The notes under the pieces are model-generated. The model did not search any database. It saw only the letters and a list, made by a program, of their open reading frames with translations, and was not told the origin of the DNA. The translations under genes were made by a program, and so were the position numbers. This document shows, piece by piece, positions 7,077 to 14,526 of a stretch of DNA of 20,166 nucleotides. Within the stretch, counting starts at the first letter, position 1. Every line of letters begins with the position of its first letter. The stretch spans positions 1-20,166 of the forward strand of contig JAVBNU010000030.1 of assembly GCA_031551265.1 (NCBI GenBank), written 5' to 3'. The stretch is from JAVBNU01 sp031551265 (GTDB lineage: Bacteria; Cyanobacteriota; Vampirovibrionia; Gastranaerophilales; Gastranaerophilaceae).

Positions 7077-7499
7077 ATGGATTTATGGCAATTATGGCTG
7101 CTTATCGGGGTTATTATACTAATCGTTGATATGTTCACAACCACACTATTTTTAGTTAATATCTCGCTTGCATTCTTCTTAACAGCGATTGTAGCGTATT
7201 TTGGCGGAAACATTTTCTGGCAAATGGGTGTGCTGCTGGTATTCTCAAGCTTATTTCTCGTGTTTTTACGTCCGCTACTTATTCGTAAATTAAAAACCGG
7301 CGAAACTAAAAGCGCAGATGATATGTACGTCGGGCAAGCTGCAAAAGTAATAGAGAAAACTGATAACCTGAGTGGTCGCATAGCTGTATATGGCGAAGAA
7401 TGGCATGCCAAGTCAAAAGATAATCAAGTTTTTGAAGTAAACGAAAACGTAAAAATCATCGCTCAAGATGGCTTAATAATGATTGTAGACAAAATATAG
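7077..7499 (+). CDS. NfeD-family membrane protein
   Basis: A 140-residue inner-membrane protein of the short NfeD type, the usual partner of SPFH/stomatin proteins. Three hydrophobic segments (about 5-20, 24-42 and 47-66) are followed by a small OB-fold domain (about 84-140). That domain carries the family string GRIAVYGEEWHAKS, with VGQAAKVIEKTDNLSG before it. The serine-protease domain of long NfeD proteins is absent. AAAAGGAG lies 6 bases before the ATG and a good promoter stands upstream. The SPFH gene starts 12 bases after the stop, so both are made from one mRNA. The family is thought to help order membrane microdomains and membrane protein turnover; the exact role is unknown. Confidence 0.9.
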   Translation: MDLWQLWLLIGVIILIVDMFTTTLFLVNISLAFFLTAIVAYFGGNIFWQMGVLLVFSSLFLVFLRPLLIRKLKTGETKSADDMYVGQAAKVIEKTDNLSGRIAVYGEEWHAKSKDNQVFEVNENVKIIAQDGLIMIVDKI

Positions 7500-7511
7500 A
7501 GGAGGAAAACA

Positions 7512-8501
7512 ATGTTTTTAGCATTTCCATTAGTATTAACGCTGGTAATTTTAATATTTATCGCCACGCTGTTTATACGTAACATCAAAATTATTCAACA
7601 GGCAGAAGTGATGTTGATTGAACGTTTCGGTAAGTACGTTCGCACACTTACACCGGGTAACATACACTTTCTTATTCCGTTTATCGAAACACCACGTGGG
7701 ATATACACAAGAACAACATACCGCGGAGCTGACGGACGCACGTACAACGGTACAATTTTGCACGACAGAATAGATTTGAGAGAATCGGTGTTTGATTTTC
7801 CACGTCAAAACGTTATTACAAAAGATAACGTCTCAATCGGTATCAACGCGTTGATTTATTACCAAATTGTTGATGCAGTGAGCGCTGTTTATCAAATCCA
7901 AAATTTACCCGAAGCGATTGAAAAATTGACTCAAACAACGCTGAGAAACATAATTGGTGAACTAGACTTGGACGAAACTCTAGTCTCACGTGATACTATC
8001 AACTCAAAACTAAGAGTAATCTTAGACGCAGCGACCGAAAAATGGGGAGTAAAAGTTAACCGCGTTGAGTTACAAGACATCATTCCACCTACTGACATTC
8101 AAGCAGCAATGGAAAAACAAATGAAAGCTGAGCGTGAGAGACGCGCAGTAATCCTTGAAGCAGAAGGTAAAAAGCAAGCCGCAATTCTTGAGGCACAAGG
8201 TCTCAAAGAAGCCGCTATCAACAAAGCAGAAGGTGCAAAAAAATCAGCTATTCTTATCGCAGAAGGTCAGGCAGAAGCACGTGTTCGCCAAGCAGAAGGC
8301 GAAGCGACAGCTATCCATAACATCACTGACGCCATCAAGGGCAACGGCCAGCCTGATAAATACCTGATTGCAACAAGATACATTGATACGCTCAAGTATA
8401 TGGTTGACGGCAAAGACAACAAAGTAATCTACATGCCATACGAAGCCACAGGCGTATTAAGCTCTATCGACGGCATCAAAGAAATGTTGACACATAAGTA
8501 A
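7512..8501 (+). CDS. SPFH/stomatin-family protein, QmcA-like
   Basis: A 329-residue membrane-anchored band-7 protein close in layout to E. coli QmcA (YbbK). Residues 3-22 form the N-terminal membrane anchor. The SPFH domain runs to about 205 and includes ERFGKYVRTLTPG and the conserved WGVKVNRVELQDIIPP. An alanine/glutamate-rich coiled coil (205-265) repeats an EAEG/KAEG pattern. The tail KVIYMPYEATGVLSSIDGI also fits QmcA. Compared with my memory of QmcA, there are about 20 extra residues between PFIETPRG and DLRESVFDFP (about 62-85). An AGGAGG site lies 6 bases before the ATG. It forms an operon with NfeD and ends at a strong terminator. These proteins oligomerise into membrane rings or scaffolds, often modulating FtsH-type proteolysis. 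Confidence 0.93.
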   Translation: MFLAFPLVLTLVILIFIATLFIRNIKIIQQAEVMLIERFGKYVRTLTPGNIHFLIPFIETPRGIYTRTTYRGADGRTYNGTILHDRIDLRESVFDFPRQNVITKDNVSIGINALIYYQIVDAVSAVYQIQNLPEAIEKLTQTTLRNIIGELDLDETLVSRDTINSKLRVILDAATEKWGVKVNRVELQDIIPPTDIQAAMEKQMKAERERRAVILEAEGKKQAAILEAQGLKEAAINKAEGAKKSAILIAEGQAEARVRQAEGEATAIHNITDAIKGNGQPDKYLIATRYIDTLKYMVDGKDNKVIYMPYEATGVLSSIDGIKEMLTHK

Positions 8502-8522
8502 TTTATAAAACATTTTTTATTT

Positions 8523-8555
8523 AGGCCTCTTTTCATTTTGGAAGAGGCCTTTTTT
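8523..8555 (+). terminator. Terminator of the NfeD-SPFH operon
   Basis: AGGCCTCTT (8523-8531) pairs with AAGAGGCCT (8542-8550), followed by T5, 21 bases after the SPFH stop. Confidence 0.93.
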
Positions 8556-8582
8556 CGAAAGGTTTATTAATATCTCTTGCAC

Positions 8583-8678
8583 GTCATCCCGGAATTTTGT
8601 TTACACAATATCCGGGATCTTTCCAGCTTGATGTAATACAAAACTATTGGATAGATCCCGTGTCAAGCACGGGATGAC
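8583..8678. repeat. Dispersed palindromic repeat, GTCATCCCG type
   Basis: The ends GTCATCCCG (8583-8591) and CGGGATGAC (8670-8678) are exact inverse complements. Two inner hairpins are also present: ATCCCGGA/TCCGGGAT (8586-8593 with 8611-8618) and ATCCCGTG-TCAAG-CACGGGAT on the right. Elements of this form (GTCATCCCGG...GATCCCGTGTCAAGCACGGGATGAC) are widespread in many bacterial phyla as non-coding repeats. It sits between a terminator and the next promoter, a harmless place for an insertion. Confidence 0.8.
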
Positions 8679-8726
8679 CAAGGATACTATATTTTTATTT
8701 CAAGGACTTTTTATTATCTAAAAACA

Positions 8727-8735
8727 TGCTATAAT
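8727..8735 (+). promoter_or_regulatory. Extended -10 promoter of the small ORF and prmC, predicting a leaderless mRNA
   Basis: TGCTATAAT is a perfect -10 with an extended TGn. No clear -35 is present. The predicted start point falls on or next to the ATG at 8742, so the message would have no leader. No ribosome site precedes that ATG. Confidence 0.6.
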
Positions 8736-8741
8736 AGTAGT

Positions 8742-8927
8742 ATGAAGGATGACAAATTTATTGAGCCGTCAAATATCAACGCTTTGGAGCAAAAGTTAAA
8801 AGAAAGTGAAAAGCATTTTTTGCATAAGCCTGATTTTACTACCCAGAGTAATCCGATAGTGCGGAAGTTTGTGGAGTTTACGAAAGAAAAATACAAATTC
8901 TCGATAAAAGATTTTTATTTTAAATGA
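8742..8927 (+). CDS. Small unknown protein translationally coupled to prmC
   Basis: A 61-residue charged, soluble protein with no cysteine, signal peptide or membrane segment. The first half is probably a helix (NALEQKLKESEKHFLH); the second is basic and aromatic (RKFVEFTKEKYKFSIKDFYFK). The stop codon overlaps the prmC start as ATGA (8924-8927), an arrangement typical of translational coupling. The start is supported by the extended -10 immediately upstream rather than by a ribosome site. It is not RF1, which commonly neighbours prmC, nor ribosomal protein L31. It may be a real small protein or mainly a leader peptide that sets prmC translation. Its length and clean overlap favour a real gene. 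Confidence 0.65.
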   Translation: MKDDKFIEPSNINALEQKLKESEKHFLHKPDFTTQSNPIVRKFVEFTKEKYKFSIKDFYFK

Positions 8928-9772
8928 CGAAAATTAGTGAATTAAAGTACAAACATGTATCTAAATTAATGGACATTGGTATAGCGAGAGAAGAGGCAAA
9001 CGCTGAATTTGAGCTAATCCTGAAAAAATGTTGTGGTTTTTCATCCAAAGATATTGCTTTAGATGAAAATGTTTCGGCAGAAGAAGAGGCTGAAATTGAG
9101 AATATTATTGTAATTCGCACTGAGACAAAGCGTCCGATACAACAGATATTGGGTGAAGCACATTTTATGGGTGACACATATGTTGTGAATAAAAATACGC
9201 TCATACCACGGCCTGAGACTGAATTATTGGTGAATGAAGCATTAAAAATTTTAGAAAATATTAAAAACCCAAAAGTTTTGGATATCGGTACAGGGAGCGG
9301 ATGTATATCCTGCGCGCTCGCAAAACTGAGTGATGCTGAAGTAATCGGAATAGATATTTCAACAGCAGCACTGCAAATTGCCCTAAAAAACGCAGAACAG
9401 CTCGACTTAATCAAAAAAGCAATGTTTCGCAAATCAGATATTTACTCAAATGTTTCCGAAACTTTTGATATGATAATTTCCAATCCCCCATACATCCCAC
9501 GCAGTGTAAAACCAGCATTACAAGCCGAAGTCAGAGATTTTGAGCCGGAAATAGCTTTATTTACCGATGATGAAGAGGGGTTAGAATTTTACAATCAGAT
9601 AATAATTGACGCGCACAAACACCTTAATTTAGAAGGCTATCTTCTTTTTGAGATTGGCATAAATCAATCCGCTGCAGTTCAAGACATGTTAATGCAAAAC
9701 GGATTTCGCATACTTAATGTCATAAAAGATTTTTCAAATATTGAACGCGTAATTATCGCTCAGATTGATTAG
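8924..9772 (+). CDS. prmC: Peptide chain release factor N5-glutamine methyltransferase PrmC
   Basis: PrmC (HemK) methylates the glutamine of the GGQ motif in RF1 and RF2, using S-adenosylmethionine, and raises the rate of translation termination. The 282 residues match the usual length. An N-terminal helical domain (1-85) that binds the release factor is followed by the Rossmann methyltransferase. It shows RPETE at 96-100, the SAM motif VLDIGTGSG at 118-126, the acidic GIDIS at 142-146 and the catalytic NPPYIP at 187-192. The string EVRDFEPEIALF is also typical. The ATG overlaps the preceding small ORF by four bases (ATGA) and has no ribosome site of its own, so translation is likely coupled. 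It converges with the TolC-fusion gene on a shared terminator. No prfA is in the window. Confidence 0.96.
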   Translation: MTKISELKYKHVSKLMDIGIAREEANAEFELILKKCCGFSSKDIALDENVSAEEEAEIENIIVIRTETKRPIQQILGEAHFMGDTYVVNKNTLIPRPETELLVNEALKILENIKNPKVLDIGTGSGCISCALAKLSDAEVIGIDISTAALQIALKNAEQLDLIKKAMFRKSDIYSNVSETFDMIISNPPYIPRSVKPALQAEVRDFEPEIALFTDDEEGLEFYNQIIIDAHKHLNLEGYLLFEIGINQSAAVQDMLMQNGFRILNVIKDFSNIERVIIAQID

Positions 9773-9779
9773 ATTTTTT

Positions 9780-9810
9780 AAAAGCCCGTTTCGTATAGAA
9801 ACGGGCTTTT
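9780..9810. terminator. Bidirectional terminator between prmC and the TolC-fusion gene
   Basis: AAAAGCCCGTTTC (9780-9792) and GAAACGGGCTTTT (9798-9810) form a 13-bp stem with a 5-base loop. With A-runs on one side and T-runs on the other it works on both strands and lies between two convergent genes. Confidence 0.92.
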
Positions 9811-9812
9811 AA

Positions 9813-12227
9813 TTATAAGTTAAGTTTAATGTCTTTATGCTCACCGAGCTTTTCTTTAAGCCCGAAAATAAAATCCTGAGCATCTTTTGGAGCAGTTGCC
9901 CAGTTAACTGAGCCAATCGCACGCTGAACCCATACAAGCTCTTTAAAGAACACGTATTGTGAATTCAAAGCGCCAGCTTTTGCATCCATATATGCCTTTT
10001 GAGAATCAAGAACCTGTGCCATAGACGCTTCGTCATGTAAATATTTATCTTTAATTTTGTAGTAGCTTTCGTTCGATGCCGACATGGCTTTGTGGAATTT
10101 TTCTATCGAGAAGTATGCAGAAACAGCTTTATTGATAGTTTCACGGACATGAGCCTCCATACTGTGTTTCACCTCATCGGTATATCGCTGCAACTCCTGA
10201 CGTTCAGCTTTTACACGCGCAATTTCAGCGAATTTAGAACCACCTTCAATCGGTGTCCACTGAGCGAACACACCCAATCTCATAGATGTAGAACGCGGGT
10301 GCCCCATTGAGACAGGAACATGCGAACCACCAGGGCCTAACGGCTGCATAATCTTAACATCACCAGCATACTCAGGGTTAATTAAATTACTGTATTCAAG
10401 TGTAACCTTCGCATCTGGCAAGAAGAATTTCTGAATGTACATTCTCAACTCATAATCTTTCATCTTCGTCGCTGCCCGCAATTTAGCCAACTCAGGCGCA
10501 ACTCTGTATGCTTCTTCAACCAAAAGTTCTGTAAATTGCTCCAGGGAAGATGGCGTGCACACGTAGTCGATAACATGAAGGTCTTTTGTGTAGAAAGCAG
10601 GGTCTGTAGATTTCAATGGTTGGAATGAAAAATCAGTTTTTTGGTCTTGTGCTAACAATTTATTAACAAGAATTTTCAAGTTGCTATACTCGGCGTTCAT
10701 TTCCAAAAGATGCTGCTCGCCGGTTGTTAAAAGAGTAGCCCATCGTAGTGATTCTTCGTTACCGCAGAATCCCATTTTCTCGCGAACACGAGCAATAGCA
10801 AGGTTTTCACGAGCTTCTTTAACGTATTCTTTTTGAACTTTTATCATATTTTCTAACATTAAAGTTTCAATATAGAGCAGAGCAATTTCAATGCCCATAT
10901 TTTGTTCGGTTAAGTATTTTTCAGCAGCCGCAAAATTAACCTGTTTGCGCTTAATCAAGATATTAGTAACCAACGCAGGTGAATAAATAACCTGATCAAG
11001 AGTCATTTTAAATATACCTGTTTTTTCAGGCATAGAAAGCTTGACTGTATCGGCGTAATCGCCGTCATAACGTTGGAATCCTAAAGTTACACCGAACGTA
11101 GGCAAGTATCTCAGCATTGCCGATGTAGATGAGGCTCTTGCAGCCTTGAGTAACAATTTTTTACGTTCAATATCAATATTTTGTGTCTCAAGTGCAGAAA
11201 ACACTTCGGTCAGACTGAATACTTTAGGCGGCACGTTTGAAATAATTTCAGCATGCTTCAACACGCGTAAATGCGGTTCGTAATTGATAGATTCGCCCGT
11301 ATCTTTGTTGTAATACAGTAACTCGTCTTCATAAAATTTAATTGAGTCCGTTTTTTTAACTTCACCTTTCAAAGCGTTGCTAATGCTGAATGACGTTGCA
11401 TCAGCGAGTTTTTTATCAATATCTAAAGCGCTGGTGCCAAGTAACACACCTTTTTCGACATCCTCTTTCCCCATAGTCGAGTAGCTTACCATTTTTTTGT
11501 TATTTACGAATGTAATGAGTTTTGTGCGTTGTTCGTTTGAAAGGTTGAACAGTGGAGTAAACATAACAGCATCATAGCCACCGTTTGAGATTTTGTTGAT
11601 AACGGCATCAATATCACCATTAACGGGTATTAATTCTGCTTGTGCGTCGGTAAAGTTATCTTTGAGGTATTTATCCCAGTCTTTACCATCATTGTAGTAA
11701 CTTTCATTAATAAGTACAGCAGCCTTGTTAAAATGAGTCAGCAGATGAAAAACTTTCATGCCCTTGCCGGCTTGAGTCGCAGGGTTGAAAACAGTATCAC
11801 CAAACTCACGTAAGCCATATTGGTCAATAGTTATAACAAATTTTTTCTTATCATTAACATTATTAAGATATTTAGTAGATAAATAGCCCAAAGATACGAC
11901 AACAGAGGCATCTGAAGCCATAGCTTTATCTGTAGCTGATTTCACACCTTTTTCGCTCCAATCAGCTGTGTAAACCAAGTTTTCAGGAAAAACTGCCTTA
12001 AAGTCAGATGTGTTAGACTTAATGATTGCGTCTTTAAAATATTTCAAGACTTCCTCATTTTTATCAGACTTACCGTCGAACACAAACGCATATTTCATGG
12101 TAGGTGGATTAGTTTTGTAAACCAGGTCCTTAATTGGCGGGTTAAGCTTTTCTGTGGGCACACTCGCTGAAAATCCAGCCGAAGTATACATACACACCAG
12201 CAGTAGTAGGGCAAATATTTTTCTCAT
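9813..12227 (-). CDS. Fusion of a periplasmic-binding-protein-like domain with a TolC-family outer-membrane channel
   Basis: An exported protein of 804 residues. A signal peptide covers about 1-21 (MRKIFALLLLVCMYTSAGFS). LLVC is not a good lipobox, so signal peptidase I cleavage is more likely. Residues about 41-335 resemble a type-1 periplasmic binding protein of the ABC_sub_bind kind, with alternating beta strands and helices such as ASVVVSLGYLST, KKFVITIDQYG, NKAAVLINES and GGYDAVMFTP. Residues about 336-804 look like a TolC/OEP protein with its two half-repeats, beginning LTEVFSALETQNIDIERKKL and FTELLVEEAYRVAPELAKLR. Each repeat leads into long helices and an aromatic beta stretch (YLPTFGVTLGF; LGVFAQWTP). 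TolC alone is usually 420-500 residues. No membrane-fusion protein or inner-membrane pump gene is adjacent. I infer an envelope channel with a built-in ligand-sensing domain. Family calls are from pattern reading only. Confidence 0.8.
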   Translation of the reverse strand: MRKIFALLLLVCMYTSAGFSASVPTEKLNPPIKDLVYKTNPPTMKYAFVFDGKSDKNEEVLKYFKDAIIKSNTSDFKAVFPENLVYTADWSEKGVKSATDKAMASDASVVVSLGYLSTKYLNNVNDKKKFVITIDQYGLREFGDTVFNPATQAGKGMKVFHLLTHFNKAAVLINESYYNDGKDWDKYLKDNFTDAQAELIPVNGDIDAVINKISNGGYDAVMFTPLFNLSNEQRTKLITFVNNKKMVSYSTMGKEDVEKGVLLGTSALDIDKKLADATSFSISNALKGEVKKTDSIKFYEDELLYYNKDTGESINYEPHLRVLKHAEIISNVPPKVFSLTEVFSALETQNIDIERKKLLLKAARASSTSAMLRYLPTFGVTLGFQRYDGDYADTVKLSMPEKTGIFKMTLDQVIYSPALVTNILIKRKQVNFAAAEKYLTEQNMGIEIALLYIETLMLENMIKVQKEYVKEARENLAIARVREKMGFCGNEESLRWATLLTTGEQHLLEMNAEYSNLKILVNKLLAQDQKTDFSFQPLKSTDPAFYTKDLHVIDYVCTPSSLEQFTELLVEEAYRVAPELAKLRAATKMKDYELRMYIQKFFLPDAKVTLEYSNLINPEYAGDVKIMQPLGPGGSHVPVSMGHPRSTSMRLGVFAQWTPIEGGSKFAEIARVKAERQELQRYTDEVKHSMEAHVRETINKAVSAYFSIEKFHKAMSASNESYYKIKDKYLHDEASMAQVLDSQKAYMDAKAGALNSQYVFFKELVWVQRAIGSVNWATAPKDAQDFIFGLKEKLGEHKDIKLNL

Positions 12228-12347
12228 ACTCTCATCATTCCTATATACGATAACAACGTAAGATAATATTATGGGAATATGAGTATTAATACAATTTGTT
12301 TTACAAAATTTGTTACTTAAGTTTACCTAAATCACCGAAACACAGAC

Positions 12348-13181
12348 CTAGCTTATCAAACCAAGCGCACCCTCAAGGAGTTGTTTGTTCGTAGATATTA
12401 ACTTATTCGTTAAGTCCATTTGGGTCTTGGCTTGTTGATAATACGCAATATTATTACCAAAATCAATGTTTGACATCTCAACCAAGCCGCCGCGGACTTC
12501 TCCACGCCCGATAACAGGTGTTCCTGAAAGCGCAGTTTCAACAAATCGTCCTTGTTTAGTTTCGTAAAGCTGTTCAGGGTTATGAAAATTCATAATCGAC
12601 AATTTATACAGAGGTACAGAAACTTTGCCGCCATTAGCTTTACCATACAATATACCATCGCCTGAAAACTCAAAATCGTCGTATTTGCCGAGATATTTAC
12701 CATTATTCGGGTCAATCCAAAGCTTGATATTGGTGGTAGGAATATTTACAGTGCCGCCGTTTACAGCCGCTTCATTAAACACATCCGAATTAACGCCTTT
12801 TGTACCGCTCATAACCTCGCCTTTGTCATTCAGGATGTAGCCTTGAACAGCAAGCCCGTCAGTCGAGCGATAAACGCCTTCTTTGTCAAATATAAAATCG
12901 CCAAGACGCGTATACGTCGGCTTACTGCCTTCATTACGCAAGACAAAATATCCCTCGCCTTCTAAATAAACGTTGTCCTTAGACGTTCCGGGGATAGCCT
13001 TACCTTGTCCGAGGTTTTTCATATTGCTCTCCGAAACCGAGCCTGTCAGATACGTTTGAAACGTTACTTTGGACTCACGATAGCCGGGAGTGTATAAATT
13101 TATCATATTTTCAGCCAGACCCGCAATCCAATCGGTAGTCGACTTCTGCGTATTCAGCGCATTAACAAAAACATCATTCAT
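12348..13181 (-). CDS. Flagellar hook/rod protein of the FlgE/FlgF/FlgG family
   Basis: A 277-residue flagellar axial protein started at the ATG at 13181, chosen because AAGGAG lies 6 bases before it. The open frame extends 23 codons further up, inside the fliK-like gene. The N-terminal rod motif is visible as AENMINLYTPGYRESK (family form NxNTPGYK). The D1 domain includes GEGYFVLRN and YTRLGDFIFDKEGVYRS, close to FlgE/F/G strings. The C-terminal helix (MSNIDFGNNIAYYQQAKTQ...) stands in place of the usual VDLxxEF..MI..QRAYQAN motif and is diverged. Length suits FlgF or FlgG, while a position after fliK usually means FlgE. I therefore leave the symbol open. It overlaps the upstream gene by 8 bases and is the last gene of the cluster. 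Exported by the flagellar type III system, it needs no signal peptide. Confidence 0.85.
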   Translation of the reverse strand: MNDVFVNALNTQKSTTDWIAGLAENMINLYTPGYRESKVTFQTYLTGSVSESNMKNLGQGKAIPGTSKDNVYLEGEGYFVLRNEGSKPTYTRLGDFIFDKEGVYRSTDGLAVQGYILNDKGEVMSGTKGVNSDVFNEAAVNGGTVNIPTTNIKLWIDPNNGKYLGKYDDFEFSGDGILYGKANGGKVSVPLYKLSIMNFHNPEQLYETKQGRFVETALSGTPVIGRGEVRGGLVEMSNIDFGNNIAYYQQAKTQMDLTNKLISTNKQLLEGALGLIS

Positions 13182-13866
13182 TTTTATCTCCTTGTCTATC
13201 GTTGTTTTGGTTTCTTTTGTTATTCTTGTAAGTTCTGTAGTAGACTTCATTATAGTCTATATTTTGTGAGTCCAAGCTTTGGCGCAGATATGAAATATTA
13301 TTTCTAAGATACTGCTCAGCAGCCGAATCCGAAGGCAAAAATTCAGCCGAGAGTTTACCGCTCTGGTCGACTCTCAAAATTACTGAAATATTATTGTCAA
13401 AATCTAAGCGCACAGGCTGTTGTGTTTTATGCGCACCTTCAATTAAATTCAACAGTGTTTTTGAAACCTCTTGTGTCTTAGATACATTTCCCGCTTCATC
13501 AAGCGCTGTAATAAATTGTTGCGCGTTGGCAGGGTTAAATTGCACCTCGGATGAATTTAACATTTCGTTGAAAAACATCGCATCATCTTTGCCGATTGTC
13601 ATCGTATCGTACGAGAACGAGGATTTAATATCTTGAATATTTTGCGCTAAGCAGAGCGTAGAAGCTTGGCTATATGGCATTTCATACGTTGCCAACAAAT
13701 TGTACAACAAGCTTTGGTCGGCACCGGACAAATTCAGGTTGTTCGTTTTTAAAAATGACTCAAAACTTTCGTTTTCATTCTCGTCACTCACAGATTTTTT
13801 CTGCGAATCATACTGGGCTTCAGTATTCGTTGAGCTGCTAATTTTTGTGTCGCTGCTAATATTCAT
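13174..13866 (-). CDS. fliK: FliK-like flagellar hook-length control protein (short form)
   Basis: A 230-residue acidic protein with a disordered Ser/Asn/Glu-rich N-terminus (1-40) and a compact C-terminal domain. Residues about 150-212 contain PVRLDFDNNISVILRV, then SGKLSAEFLPSDSAAEQYLR, then NNISYLRQSLDSQNIDYNEV. This matches the FliK C-terminal pattern, in which strand L.P..LG.V.V.L is followed by L.V.F......R..L......LR..L...G. That domain switches export specificity from hook to filament when the hook is complete. Typical FliK is 350-450 residues, so the ruler part is short. Its place directly after fliJ is classical. It overlaps fliJ by 11 bases and the hook/rod gene by 8, so translation is coupled. 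The assignment rests on motif and position; the N-terminus alone gives no information. Confidence 0.7.
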   Translation of the reverse strand: MNISSDTKISSSTNTEAQYDSQKKSVSDENENESFESFLKTNNLNLSGADQSLLYNLLATYEMPYSQASTLCLAQNIQDIKSSFSYDTMTIGKDDAMFFNEMLNSSEVQFNPANAQQFITALDEAGNVSKTQEVSKTLLNLIEGAHKTQQPVRLDFDNNISVILRVDQSGKLSAEFLPSDSAAEQYLRNNISYLRQSLDSQNIDYNEVYYRTYKNNKRNQNNDRQGDKNE

Positions 13867-14356
13867 TGGGGTTAAATCCTTCCATTTCTTGCATCATTAG
13901 TTCTTCAAGTAATTCTTCTTCATTTTTTTCGCGTGTTTTGGCGAAATGTTTTTGAACTGCGACTTCTGATAACCTTTTTAGTTCGATATTTTTTTCTTCT
14001 TCTTTGTAAGCATCAAGAGCTTTTTCTCTGTGTTTTTCGAGAACTTTAACCGCTTTTTCAAGTTCCACAAGCTTTTCCTGTTCTATTTTCAGAACCTCAA
14101 GAGCCTGTTCTTTTTCGTATATCAGCCTTTCTTCCTTGTCATAAAGTGATTTCAGATATTTGTCGTAAGCATCAATCATCAGATGGTCTGATTTACGCAT
14201 ATTTTCACGGGTTTGGGAAATTTCAACCTTGTTTTGCAATATCAATTGCTCAATTCGGTGTACTTCAGCCTGTGCCTTTTGTACGACAAGCAATTGTTCT
14301 TCTTTTTTCCTTATTCGGAACTCTAAAATTTTCTGCAGTCGATACCTGAAAGCCAT
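13856..14356 (-). CDS. fliJ: Flagellar export protein FliJ
   Basis: FliJ is the central coiled-coil stalk of the flagellar export ATPase FliHI and an escort for axial-protein chaperones. The 166 residues are almost entirely helical and highly charged. The opening MAFRYRLQKILEFRIRKKEE is the family start (FRFRLQ.VL..R...E), and the end EKALDAYKEEEKNIELKRLS leading to a basic/aromatic segment is typical too. The length is close to the usual 145-150. The ATG has only a weak GGA site. A poor promoter (TTAGCA, 17 bases, TATAGC) stands at 14374-14402. It is the first gene of a three-gene flagellar unit with overlapping ends. fliI, fliH and flgD, its usual neighbours, are not in the window. Confidence 0.88.
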   Translation of the reverse strand: MAFRYRLQKILEFRIRKKEEQLLVVQKAQAEVHRIEQLILQNKVEISQTRENMRKSDHLMIDAYDKYLKSLYDKEERLIYEKEQALEVLKIEQEKLVELEKAVKVLEKHREKALDAYKEEEKNIELKRLSEVAVQKHFAKTREKNEEELLEELMMQEMEGFNPNEY

Positions 14357-14526
14357 ATTTATTCCATAAAAGTGCTATATCCATTATTTACTATTTTGCT
14401 AATAATGAATACATCTATTTATACGAATAATTGAAGTTTAATGATAATTACAAAAAAGGCAACAAAAGATACGATTGCAATTTTTTGTTAATATAAATAT
14501 ATGACAGCAATAAATCAAGGAAAACA

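Noticed and set aside
14360..14526. att site or target duplication around the DUF559 cassette
   Set aside because: The bases just outside the two repeats do not match each other, so no duplication is visible.
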